Shown here: positions 8,768-16,917 of the stretch, one piece after another
Position numbering within the stretch: the stretch's first letter is position 1
How the letters are laid out: the number at the start of each line of letters is the position of its first letter
Source: an uncultured Pelagibacteraceae bacterium
Lineage (GTDB): Bacteria > Pseudomonadota > Alphaproteobacteria > Pelagibacterales > Pelagibacteraceae
Reading direction: 5' to 3'
Length of the DNA stretch: 64,000 nt
Assembly (NCBI GenBank): GCA_902583585.1
Contig: CACHWN010000004.1
Span: 29,490-93,489, forward strand
Notes under the pieces: model-generated
What the model was told of the DNA's origin: nothing
Databases searched by the model: none
Seen by the model: the letters and a program-made list of their open reading frames with translations, nothing else
Translations under genes and position numbers: made by a program

Positions 8768-9610
8768 TTAGATAGTTTTCGCAATTGAAAACCAAAATTT
8801 AGGGTATTTTTTCTTTAGTGAATTAAGTGCGACTTTTGAGCAATCTTCATTGATGAATAAACCAAAACAAGTAGATCCTGACCCAGTCATTCTAGATATA
8901 TAACAGCCCTTTTGACCTCTTATATATGAGATTAATTCTCCTATAATTTGATATCTTTTTTCAACAATTGATTGCAGATCATTTTTAGAATTAAAAATAT
9001 AGTTTGTGAACGTATTTCTTGAATTTATTTCATTTTCAAAAAATTTTTTTTTGGGTGAGTATTTTTTTACTTCTGAATAAATTGAGGCTGTTTTACATTT
9101 AACTCTGGGGAAAACTAATAAAAAATAAAGTTTAAGTTGATTTTTTAATTTAATAGCTCTGTTAATATTACTTAAAAAACCTTTTTTATAAGAAAATAAT
9201 CTTAAATCTGATCCTATGTGTTTTGAAATAGTATTTATAGTTTTATCGTTGATCCCTTTTTTTAGGAAATGATTTAAAATAGCGTGCCCGTTACTAGAAC
9301 CACCTCCTAAGCCTGCAAATACAGGTATTTTTTTTTTAACTTTAATGGAGTAATAATTTGAAATTAACTTCTTTTTTCGAAGTATATTTAAAACCTTTTG
9401 AATTGAGTTGTTTGAAGATTTTATATCTTTTGCAAATTGGCCGCTAAAATAGACTTTATCTTTTTGAAATGACCCCTTTTGTTTTTTTATTGTAATTTCG
9501 TCAAAAAGATTAACTAAACAAAATAAAGACTGAATTTCATGAAGACCGTTATTTAATCTTTTGCTCACATTTAAAGATAAGTTGATTTTAGCGTATGATT
9601 TTATGAGCAT
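8768..9610 (-). CDS. ispE: 4-diphosphocytidyl-2-C-methyl-D-erythritol kinase
   Basis: GHMP kinase of the MEP isoprenoid pathway that phosphorylates CDP-methylerythritol. The catalytic Lys is at 8 (SYAKINLSL), the ATP-binding glycine loop GLGGGSS is at 100-106, and the catalytic Asp is probably D134 (GSDLRLFS). Length 280 is normal. The ATG at 9610 directly abuts the stop of the TPR gene. It feeds the same pathway as ispH at 26 kb and, through it, the carotenoid genes. Confidence 0.95.
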   Translation of the reverse strand: MLIKSYAKINLSLNVSKRLNNGLHEIQSLFCLVNLFDEITIKKQKGSFQKDKVYFSGQFAKDIKSSNNSIQKVLNILRKKKLISNYYSIKVKKKIPVFAGLGGGSSNGHAILNHFLKKGINDKTINTISKHIGSDLRLFSYKKGFLSNINRAIKLKNQLKLYFLLVFPRVKCKTASIYSEVKKYSPKKKFFENEINSRNTFTNYIFNSKNDLQSIVEKRYQIIGELISYIRGQKGCYISRMTGSGSTCFGLFINEDCSKVALNSLKKKYPKFWFSIAKTI

Positions 9611-11311
9611 TTAGAGGCCTTTTATCAATTTTTTTTTAATTTTTCTTTTTAAATTTTCTTCAGCCTCTTTTAAATTCAAAACATAGTTCCAATAGTATCT
9701 AGCTTGAATTTTTTTTCCATTTTTCCAAAGAACATCTCCATAGTGATCATTTACAATTGGATCAGCTGGCATCAGTCTTAACGCCAGTTGAAGATATTCT
9801 TTAGATTCTTCAAATCTCTCTAATTTAAATAGAGCCCATCCAAGTGAGTCTATGATGAAAGGATCGTTTGACTTTAATTTATTTGCTTTTTCTAACATGG
9901 ATAAAGATTTATTTATTTTTACTCCCTTTTCAATCCAAGTATAAGCAAGATAATTTATTACATAAGCTTGATCTGGGCTTTCACTTAAAGAGTCTAAAAG
10001 GTCCTTCTCGGCTTTTTTCCAATCACCAATTCTTTCGTAAGAGACCCCTCGACCATCTGTAGTTTTGGGAAATAGCGGATGCTTTCTATCGATAAGATCT
10101 AAAATTTTTGTGTAGTAAATAATTGCTTCCTCAAATTTCTCATTATTTTTTAAAAATTCCGCATAATCATATATTTCGTAAACACCTTTAGTTTTTATAC
10201 TATTAAAAGAATCTCTTAATGTTTTGAGGGCTTTCTCTTTCTCCTTTTCTTGAATTAAAATTCTAGAGATTTGTTTTTTAGAATACCAGTTAAATACGGA
10301 TCCATAATTACTAATCTCTTGGAAAATTTTTTTGGCTTGAGTAAAATCACCTTTATTTAAAAAGTTTTCTGCTAATAAAGTATCAAAAATATGAAAATCT
10401 TGATTAAGATATTTAGCAAGATTTAGATAAAAGTTTGATGTGGGATAAATGTTTTGTGAAGCAAGAGCATTTGCGGTGATATAAAGTATCTCCGCTACGA
10501 CATGTTCTTGTTTGCTGCAGTCAAATTGAAAATTATTTTTACCACTTAAAAAATCTATTTTATATTGATTTATAAGTAAATTTCTTGGATATCTTTTTAA
10601 AGATTCCTCAATAATCTTTTTTGCATAGGTTTTTTGTTCAATATTATTTAAGTAATTCGCAAAAAAATAATTGTACCTTGAGAAGTCAGTTTTTTCATTA
10701 GACGTAAGATTTTCAAAAAGAGTTTTTGTATTTTCGGATTTAAAATAACAATTTAAAAAAACGTTTTGTATTTTTTTTAAATTCGCAAATCTTTGGTCAA
10801 TTCTTTCAAGCGCAATCATTGCTTGAGTTAAAGAATTATGGCTTAAATCTGACCACAAAATTAATGATTTTGCTATATAGGAATCGAGCACAGTATTTAA
10901 ATCTCTATTATTGACCTTTAAAAAGTATTTTTTTGAAAGATTAAATTTATTTAGCTTTAGGTAGTAAATTCCCATTATTAGATCGCTATTAAATGTTGCA
11001 AGCCCATCTTCCTCCAGTTTTTTTGAATATTTAAATGCTTGAAAAAAATTTCCTGTATTTATAAGAGAATAAATGTATTTTTCAGAGTAATTTTTATGAC
11101 TGTTTTCAAGACCTTTTAATTTATTTAAATATTTATAAGAATCGTAATACTCATTTTGATTCAGGTGGATAATTCCTGAAAAATAATTGGAAATGCTATC
11201 TGCATTATTAAATTTATCGTAATTTTTAGCTTGAAGTGTGGAAAAAAAAAATAAGTTAATGACAAATATAATTTGTAATATAAAATTAGATATATTTTTA
11301 AAATTTACCAT
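9611..11311 (-). CDS. Exported TPR-repeat protein of unknown role
   Basis: A 566-residue protein with an N-terminal hydrophobic segment (about residues 9-28, ending near LQAKN) that looks like a signal peptide, followed by helical pairs through the whole length. The C-terminal third (about 370-540) contains clear tetratricopeptide repeats, for example DWKKAEKDLLDSLSESPDQA and RFEESKEYLQLALRLMPADP. TPR proteins of this size next to ispE are common in Alphaproteobacteria and are often annotated as periplasmic or lipoprotein-like scaffolds. No catalytic motif is seen. Its start codon is only 3 bp from the divergent glycosylase start. Confidence 0.8.
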   Translation of the reverse strand: MVNFKNISNFILQIIFVINLFFFSTLQAKNYDKFNNADSISNYFSGIIHLNQNEYYDSYKYLNKLKGLENSHKNYSEKYIYSLINTGNFFQAFKYSKKLEEDGLATFNSDLIMGIYYLKLNKFNLSKKYFLKVNNRDLNTVLDSYIAKSLILWSDLSHNSLTQAMIALERIDQRFANLKKIQNVFLNCYFKSENTKTLFENLTSNEKTDFSRYNYFFANYLNNIEQKTYAKKIIEESLKRYPRNLLINQYKIDFLSGKNNFQFDCSKQEHVVAEILYITANALASQNIYPTSNFYLNLAKYLNQDFHIFDTLLAENFLNKGDFTQAKKIFQEISNYGSVFNWYSKKQISRILIQEKEKEKALKTLRDSFNSIKTKGVYEIYDYAEFLKNNEKFEEAIIYYTKILDLIDRKHPLFPKTTDGRGVSYERIGDWKKAEKDLLDSLSESPDQAYVINYLAYTWIEKGVKINKSLSMLEKANKLKSNDPFIIDSLGWALFKLERFEESKEYLQLALRLMPADPIVNDHYGDVLWKNGKKIQARYYWNYVLNLKEAEENLKRKIKKKLIKGL

Positions 11312-11314
11312 AAA

Positions 11315-12010
11315 ATGCTAAAAAAAAATAATTCAATTAAATTAATTAAGTACTATAGTTTTATTAATTATAATTTAATCTATAATAATACGGCAATAAA
11401 TAGGTATAAGAAAGATAATTTTGAAATCTCAAAGGATAAAGCAATTGAATTAGAACAACTAAAAAAATCAATTGTAAATTTAAAAAATTGTAATCTAAAA
11501 AAGCAAGCTAAGAATCTAGTATTTAGTGATGGTAACCCTAAATCCAAGATAATGTTGATTGGAGAAGCGCCAGGTGCAAACGAGGACTTAGAAGGACTTC
11601 CTTTTGTAGGAAGAGCAGGACAATTATTAGATAAAATGTTAGCTGCTATCAATTTGGACAGACGAAAGGTGTATATATCTAACATAGTAAATTATAGACC
11701 GCCTGAAAATAGGAAACCTACACAACAAGAAATTGATATATATTTACCCTTTATAAACAAGCATATCGAGATCATCAATCCAAAGATATTAGTTTTATTA
11801 GGAAGCACTGCTATGAATGCTCTAATTGGAAGTGAGTTTGTGATTTCAAAAATGAGAGGTAAGTGGATAGAAAAAAAATTCGGTAGTTGTAAAGTATCAT
11901 TAATTGTTACGTTCCACCCTGCTTTTTTAATGAGGCAACCAGCTCAAAAAAAATTGGCTTGGATTGATTTAAAGATGATAAGAGATAAAAAAACAAAACT
12001 AAAAATTTAA
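11315..12010 (+). CDS. Uracil-DNA glycosylase, family 4 type
   Basis: Removes uracil from DNA in base-excision repair. The active-site signature GEAPG is at 83-87, PFVGRAGQLLD at 96-106, NYRPPENRKP near 126-135, and the second motif HPAFLMRQP begins at H201. Family-4 enzymes usually hold a 4Fe-4S cluster, but only two cysteines exist here (C59 and C192). Tyr occupies the positions where the conserved Cys before RPP (Y127) and the Cys about 16 residues later (Y143) are expected. The first 45 residues are poorly conserved, so the true start could be further in. It is followed without a gap by rnhB. Confidence 0.88.
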   Translation: MLKKNNSIKLIKYYSFINYNLIYNNTAINRYKKDNFEISKDKAIELEQLKKSIVNLKNCNLKKQAKNLVFSDGNPKSKIMLIGEAPGANEDLEGLPFVGRAGQLLDKMLAAINLDRRKVYISNIVNYRPPENRKPTQQEIDIYLPFINKHIEIINPKILVLLGSTAMNALIGSEFVISKMRGKWIEKKFGSCKVSLIVTFHPAFLMRQPAQKKLAWIDLKMIRDKKTKLKI

Positions 12011-12580
12011 TTGAAAGATTTAATTACAGCTGGAGTTGATGAAGTTGGTAGAGGGTGCCTTGCAGGCCCTGTTGTTTCAGCTGCTGTTGTCTTTAAAAAA
12101 GGTATAAACTTAAAACTTTTGAAAGACTCAAAGAAAATATCATTTAAAAAAAGAGTGGAAATCTCAAAGCATATTAAAGATAATTCTCATTTTGCAATGG
12201 GTATTGCATCTGTAAAGGAAATTTTACATTTAAATATTTTACAAGCATCACTGCTTTCCATGAGAAGGGCAATCGAAAATCTTCAAATAAAACCTAACTT
12301 AACATTGATAGATGGAAATTTTGCGCCTAAAGGTTTAAAAAATTATAAAACTATAATTAATGGAGATGAGAAAATAAAAGTTATTAGTGCAGCATCAATT
12401 ATTGCAAAAGTTTACCGAGACAAATTTATGATAAGATTATCTGAAAAATTTTCTAACTATGCATGGGAGAGAAATTTTGGATACGGTACCAAAGCTCATC
12501 TTGAGGGTTTAAAAAAATTTGGTGTTACCTCGCACCATAGAAAAGGTTTTAAACCTATACACAAGATATTGTCGAGTTAA
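12011..12580 (+). CDS. rnhB: Ribonuclease HII
   Basis: Cleaves the RNA strand of RNA-DNA hybrids and excises single ribonucleotides from DNA. The catalytic DEVGRG motif starts at D10, and the conserved DGN (about residue 102) and ISAASIIAKVYRD segment follow. Length 189 is normal. The start must be the TTG at 12011, directly after the upstream stop codon, because the next in-frame ATG falls after the first catalytic motif. Co-directional with the glycosylase, giving a DNA repair pair. RNase HI is also encoded in this window at 27.9 kb. Confidence 0.96.
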   Translation: MKDLITAGVDEVGRGCLAGPVVSAAVVFKKGINLKLLKDSKKISFKKRVEISKHIKDNSHFAMGIASVKEILHLNILQASLLSMRRAIENLQIKPNLTLIDGNFAPKGLKNYKTIINGDEKIKVISAASIIAKVYRDKFMIRLSEKFSNYAWERNFGYGTKAHLEGLKKFGVTSHHRKGFKPIHKILSS

Positions 12581-12658
12581 GAATACCTAACACAAAAGGA
12601 CTCATTTTTTTTCTAAAATCGTTTGACCCTTGATTCAATTTAAAGTTGAATCTAGAAA
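12581..12658 (+). promoter_or_regulatory. ccrM upstream region with three GANTC sites
   Basis: The 78-bp gap holds three GANTC methylation sites: GACTC at 12599-12603, GATTC at 12632-12636 and GAATC at 12648-12652. A possible promoter has TTGACC at 12623-12628 and, after 17 bp, TTGAAT at 12646-12651, so one GANTC lies in the spacer and another overlaps the -10 box. Transcription would then start at or next to the ATG (12659), giving a leaderless message. The boxes are a modest match; the GANTC sites are exact. Confidence 0.5.
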
Positions 12659-13732
12659 ATGATAAAATTTACTAACAAAGTTATTAATGGTGATTGTTTA
12701 AAGGAATTAAAAAAAATTCCGGACAAAACTTTTGATTTAGTTTTTGCTGATCCACCTTACAACATGCAGATTGGTGAAAAATTAACTCGTCCGGATTCTA
12801 GTAAAGTAAATGGTGTTAATGATAAATGGGATCAATTTAATAGTTTCAAACATTACGATGAATTTTGTAAGTCATGGTTAGCTGAATGTAAAAGAATTTT
12901 AAAAGATAATGGATCTATTTGGGTAATAGGTTCTTATCATAATATTTTTCGGTTAGGCTATCATTTACAAAATTTGGGTTATTGGTTGCTTAACGATGTT
13001 ATTTGGAGGAAAAATAATCCAATGCCAAATTTCAGGGGAACAAGATTTACTAATGCTCATGAGACTCTTATTTGGGCATCAAAAAGTAAAAAATCAAAAT
13101 ATACTTTTAATTATCAATCTCTCAAATGTTTAAACGATGATTTGCAGATGAGATCAGACTGGACATTGCCTATTTGTAATGGAAGAGAAAGATTAAAGAG
13201 AAATGGAAAAAAAATACACTCTACTCAAAAACCTGAGGCACTTCTTCATAGAATTATATTAGCCGCCACTAATAAAGGTGACACCGTGTTTGATCCTTTT
13301 TTAGGTACAGGAACCACTGCTGTTGTATCTAAAAAATTAGGTAGAAATTATTATGGGATTGAAAAAAATAAAAAATATTTCGTAGCAGCTAAAGAAAGAA
13401 TAAACAATACCAAAACAATAGCTGATGACTACCTAGATACTATTGAAAATAATAAATCAAAACCTAGAATACCTTTTGGTTCACTAGTGGAATTGGGAAT
13501 AATTAAACCTGGAACATCTTTGTTTGATCAAAAGAAAAAGATTAATGCAAAAATAATGGCTGATGGAAGTATAAAATATAAGGATACAGAGGGATCAATA
13601 CATAAAATCGCAGCAAAAATAATGGGAGCAGAAAGTTATAATGGTTGGACTTATTGGCATTATAATTTAAACGGATCGACTGTACTGATTGATAATTTAA
13701 GGCAAAAATTTATTGCGGGCAAACAAATTTAA
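12659..13732 (+). CDS. ccrM: Cell-cycle DNA adenine methyltransferase, CcrM type (GANTC)
   Basis: Beta-class N6-adenine methyltransferase. The catalytic DPPY is at 31-34 and the AdoMet-binding DPFLGTGTT at 212-220, in the order that defines the beta class. Residues about 272-357 form the extra C-terminal domain (RIPFGSLVELGII to the end) that is characteristic of CcrM and needed for GANTC recognition. Length 357 matches alphaproteobacterial CcrM. No restriction enzyme is adjacent, so it is an orphan methylase, in Alphaproteobacteria linked to cell-cycle transcription. The last 4 bp overlap the convergent monooxygenase gene. Confidence 0.95.
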   Translation: MIKFTNKVINGDCLKELKKIPDKTFDLVFADPPYNMQIGEKLTRPDSSKVNGVNDKWDQFNSFKHYDEFCKSWLAECKRILKDNGSIWVIGSYHNIFRLGYHLQNLGYWLLNDVIWRKNNPMPNFRGTRFTNAHETLIWASKSKKSKYTFNYQSLKCLNDDLQMRSDWTLPICNGRERLKRNGKKIHSTQKPEALLHRIILAATNKGDTVFDPFLGTGTTAVVSKKLGRNYYGIEKNKKYFVAAKERINNTKTIADDYLDTIENNKSKPRIPFGSLVELGIIKPGTSLFDQKKKINAKIMADGSIKYKDTEGSIHKIAAKIMGAESYNGWTYWHYNLNGSTVLIDNLRQKFIAGKQI

Positions 13733-14859
13733 TTTTTATAAACTGTTCCTAAATAAGAATTAACAAAACTTTTTCTTTTAACAAGAAACTTCATGAAAAA
13801 GTTTCTTAGTGTTTGCATAATTGAGCTAGAAAAATGGAAAACAAAAAAGTTAATATTTGATCTCCTCTTTACTATCCTTGCTCTTCTTGATCTATCTTGA
13901 AAGTAAGTACTTTGAATTTCTGCTTTATCATCTTGAATTAAGTTAAATAATTCAAAGGCACTTTCTATCGATTGCCCTGCTCCTTGAGCTAGAGTTGGTA
14001 AAAATCCATTAAAAGCATCCCCAATATAAAAAACTTTACTATTTGTGGATGGAAGTATTTTAGGGGTAAAATATAAAGGCCAAGATCTCAAATCTCCTTC
14101 AAAAACTTTTTCTAAGTTAGAATTTTGTGCAGTAACTTTACCAACTAATGATTTAATATTATCAGGATCATATTTTTTTTCTCTAATAATACAAACAACA
14201 TTAAGTTCTTTTTTTTTGTTGATAGGATAAATAACGACGTGGCAATTTTTTCCCATCATGAGACTAATATTTTCTTCATCTATCATAAGATCAGATTTTG
14301 ATTTAAGTATTGTTCTAACAGCAACTGCTTTTTTAAATTTAGGCTCATTTTTTTTCTTTTCAAAAAAAGATCTTGTATTTGAAAAAATACCATCAGCACC
14401 AACAACTATATCAACAAGATCGTTCGTATTATCTTCAAATTTAATAAGCACCTTACCTTTTAGTTCAGAAACTTCTTTTATTTTTTTTCCAAATCTTAAG
14501 TGTTGAGTATAAATTTCATCTTTTAAAAACTCTATTAAAGTTGATCTTTGTAATGTTGTATATTTACTTTGAACTTTATTAAATTGTGTTAAATCTAAAT
14601 CACAAATTTTTTTATTTTGAATATTATAAAAATTAACTGCTTTTGGATGAAATATTTTCTTATCATTAATCTTGTTAAATTTAATTTGATTTAAAATTTC
14701 TATACTATTTGTTGAAAGTTGAATTCCATACCCTTCATCAAGGGATAAACTTTCATTTTTTTCATACAACATAAATTCATGATCAGAATTTCTCTTTATT
14801 AAGTTTGCAAGAGTTAAACCTGCTATACCAGCACCAATAATTGCTATTTTTTTTTTCAT
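13729..14859 (-). CDS. FAD-dependent monooxygenase of the aromatic hydroxylase family
   Basis: A flavoprotein of the PHBH/UbiH/salicylate hydroxylase fold. The dinucleotide-binding GAGIAG occurs at about 8-13, a second FAD/NADPH motif is VVGADGIFS near residue 152-160, and the GD motif appears as GDAFNGFLPTLAQGAGQSIE near 281-300, where proline and glycine residues line the flavin. Length 376 is typical. The substrate cannot be read from the sequence; a ubiquinone hydroxylase is one option, but the family is broad. The gene overlaps the mutY stop by 1 bp (TAATG), so it is co-transcribed with mutY. Confidence 0.85.
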   Translation of the reverse strand: MKKKIAIIGAGIAGLTLANLIKRNSDHEFMLYEKNESLSLDEGYGIQLSTNSIEILNQIKFNKINDKKIFHPKAVNFYNIQNKKICDLDLTQFNKVQSKYTTLQRSTLIEFLKDEIYTQHLRFGKKIKEVSELKGKVLIKFEDNTNDLVDIVVGADGIFSNTRSFFEKKKNEPKFKKAVAVRTILKSKSDLMIDEENISLMMGKNCHVVIYPINKKKELNVVCIIREKKYDPDNIKSLVGKVTAQNSNLEKVFEGDLRSWPLYFTPKILPSTNSKVFYIGDAFNGFLPTLAQGAGQSIESAFELFNLIQDDKAEIQSTYFQDRSRRARIVKRRSNINFFVFHFSSSIMQTLRNFFMKFLVKRKSFVNSYLGTVYKN

Positions 14860-15860
14860 TAAAATAAAGTTGATACTTGCCTTAATATTTTTTTTGTAAA
14901 ACTTGGAACAAATTCTTCATTATTTTTTAAAGAATACCAATTATACATTTTTGGAATCTTATTTGAAAATTTATAATATAAATTTATATTTAATTTCAAA
15001 TTTGAAATCGAATTTTTATAATTTTTAAGAAATATCCAATTTTTATTTTTTAACGAACTCTTGCTTTCTTTTATTTCTGGTAAATTAAAATTCTTTAAAA
15101 AACTAATTTGATTATTTTTAGTTAATGCTATTTGTTGTTTTTTGTTAATATAGCAAAAAATATCATAGTTTTTATTTTTAATCATTTTATTTTTTATATT
15201 CTTAATTTTTTTATTAGATTTAAAATACTTGCAAGTTTTATTCAAACAACACGTAAGACAATTTGGGTCTTTTGGTTTACAAATTAGTGCACCAAATTCC
15301 ATTAAAGCTTCAACAAAATCGTCATTTCTTTTAGTGATAAAAAGTTTTTTTTTATTCTTTTTTATTAATTTATCAAAATTAATTTTTTCTTCTTCAATGT
15401 TCAGGTTTCTTGAAAATACTCTTTTTACGTTACCATCTAACGCTATTCTTGGCTCATTGTAAACTAATCCTAATAATGCGTTTGCAGTATAATCACCTAC
15501 TCCAGGAAGTTTTTTTATTTCGTTTATTGATTTTGGTAATCTCGATTTATAATTTTGCACCAAAAGTTTAGAACATGCCAAAAGATTTCTTGCTCTTCTA
15601 TAATAACCAAGACCTTCCCACATTTTTAAGATTTCTCTCTCGTTGCTTTTGGACAAGTCTCTTATTGTTTTAAATTTATTTGTGAATTTATTGAAGTAAG
15701 GAATAACCGTTTTTACTTGAGTTTGCTGCAGCATAAATTCACTTAAAAGCCTATAATACACCTTTTTTGATGATTTTTTGCCAACACGCCAGGGTAATTT
15801 TCTTTTGTTATTATAATACCACGCTAAAATTTTTTTTGGTAAAGTTGAATTAATATGCAT
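14859..15860 (-). CDS. mutY: A/G-specific adenine glycosylase
   Basis: Removes adenine mispaired with 8-oxoguanine. A helix-hairpin-helix with LPGVGDYTANALLG precedes the catalytic Asp region (ALDGNVKRVFSR), and four cysteines spaced C-x6-C-x2-C-x5-C (CKPKDPNC to CKYF) form the 4Fe-4S site. The C-terminal part is a degenerate NUDIX-like 8-oxoG reader. 333 residues are used from the ATG at 15860 (MHINSTLPKK). A start at 15896 would add 12 residues inside the divergent gene and is disfavoured. Its ATG and the divergent DUF721 ATG share the palindrome ATGCAT. Confidence 0.93.
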   Translation of the reverse strand: MHINSTLPKKILAWYYNNKRKLPWRVGKKSSKKVYYRLLSEFMLQQTQVKTVIPYFNKFTNKFKTIRDLSKSNEREILKMWEGLGYYRRARNLLACSKLLVQNYKSRLPKSINEIKKLPGVGDYTANALLGLVYNEPRIALDGNVKRVFSRNLNIEEEKINFDKLIKKNKKKLFITKRNDDFVEALMEFGALICKPKDPNCLTCCLNKTCKYFKSNKKIKNIKNKMIKNKNYDIFCYINKKQQIALTKNNQISFLKNFNLPEIKESKSSLKNKNWIFLKNYKNSISNLKLNINLYYKFSNKIPKMYNWYSLKNNEEFVPSFTKKILRQVSTLF

Positions 15861-16340
15861 AACAAAAATAATAATAAAACACAGACCTACATACAAGGCC
15901 TTCGTCCATTTTCTAATTCAATACCAAAAACAATAAAAAAACATTTGAGAAAGGGTGGTTATAATTATTCAAATATAGTCGATAACTGGACAAGAATAGT
16001 GAATAAAAATATTTCTGATGCATGTTATCCTGTTTCAGTAAAAATAAAAAAAGGTATGAAAGATGGAACTTTAGTTCTAAATGTAATTCACGGAAAAGAA
16101 GTTGAAGTTGAATATGCCAAAAACGAAATTATCGACAAAATAAATAGTTTTTTTGGTTACAATTGCATTAGCTACATAGCTCTTAAAATTATTGAACATA
16201 AAATAAATAAGCAAAATAAAATTTTACCAAAAATAAAGAATTTAAATTCTGTAGAAAAAAAAATAAAAAATATAGATAACGAACAATTAAAAACATCTTT
16301 GAAAAAATTTTTAAAAGCATACAACGAAAAAAATGACTAA
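15855..16340 (+). CDS. DUF721 (DciA-like) protein
   Basis: A 161-residue protein of the DUF721 family. The conserved early segment (PKTIKKHLRKGGYNYSNIVDNWTRIV at about residues 23-48) contains the family's W-x-x-I/V core, followed by a KH-like fold. Members related to DciA act with the replicative helicase DnaB in bacteria without DnaC; whether this one does is inference. In Alphaproteobacteria the gene sits between mutY and a dsbA-like gene, as here. Its start overlaps the mutY start head-to-head, and it overlaps the next gene by 8 bp. Confidence 0.82.
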   Translation: MHNKNNNKTQTYIQGLRPFSNSIPKTIKKHLRKGGYNYSNIVDNWTRIVNKNISDACYPVSVKIKKGMKDGTLVLNVIHGKEVEVEYAKNEIIDKINSFFGYNCISYIALKIIEHKINKQNKILPKIKNLNSVEKKIKNIDNEQLKTSLKKFLKAYNEKND

Positions 16341-16917
16341 ATTAATTTTAAAAATAATATTGATTTTTACTGTTTTTTTCTCTGTTGAGGCGAAAAGCAA
16401 TGAAGTAAGTATAGGGGATGTTAATTCCAAAGTAACGATTAAAGTTTTTTCATCTTTAACTTGTCCGGCATGTGCTAATTTTCACTCAAAAATTTTTTAC
16501 CAAATAAAAGAGGAATTTATAGACAAGGGTTTAGTTAGATTTGAGCATCACCCATTCCCTCTAGATTTAGCAGCTCTTAATGCTGAAATTATAGTGAGAT
16601 GTCATGTTGATAACACAAAAAAATTTAAACTTCTTGGGAAAATTTATGAAAAACAAAAATTATGGGCGGTTGGATCTGATATAAACAAGATAAATGACTC
16701 AATTAAAAAAATTGGTTTAGAGTCGAATTTGAATAATAAAGATATGGATAATTGCTTAAAAGATGAAAAAAAACAAGACGAAATATTAAATCAAAGAATA
16801 GATGCACAAAAAAAATATAAAGTCGAATCTACACCTACTATTTTTATAAATGAAAAAAAATATAAAGGTAAAGTAGAGTATAGTGAATTTAAAAAAGTAT
16901 TAGAAAAAAATCTTTAA
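16333..16917 (+). CDS. DsbA-like periplasmic thiol oxidoreductase
   Basis: A thioredoxin-fold protein with an N-terminal signal peptide (about residues 1-20, ending near EAKSNE) and a CPAC active site at 44-47, followed by a helical insertion and the cis-proline loop ESTPTIF. It probably forms or isomerises disulfides in exported proteins. Length 194 is normal for the DsbA/BdbD-like group found before smc in Alphaproteobacteria. The gene starts 8 bp before the DUF721 stop and ends exactly where smc begins. Confidence 0.88.
   Translation: MTKLILKIILIFTVFFSVEAKSNEVSIGDVNSKVTIKVFSSLTCPACANFHSKIFYQIKEEFIDKGLVRFEHHPFPLDLAALNAEIIVRCHVDNTKKFKLLGKIYEKQKLWAVGSDINKINDSIKKIGLESNLNNKDMDNCLKDEKKQDEILNQRIDAQKKYKVESTPTIFINEKKYKGKVEYSEFKKVLEKNL

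Noticed and set aside
12577..12590. TTAA near CTAA before ccrM as a CtrA binding site.
   Set aside because: The half-site spacing and the second half do not fit TTAA-N7-TTAA; such motifs are common by chance in AT-rich DNA.
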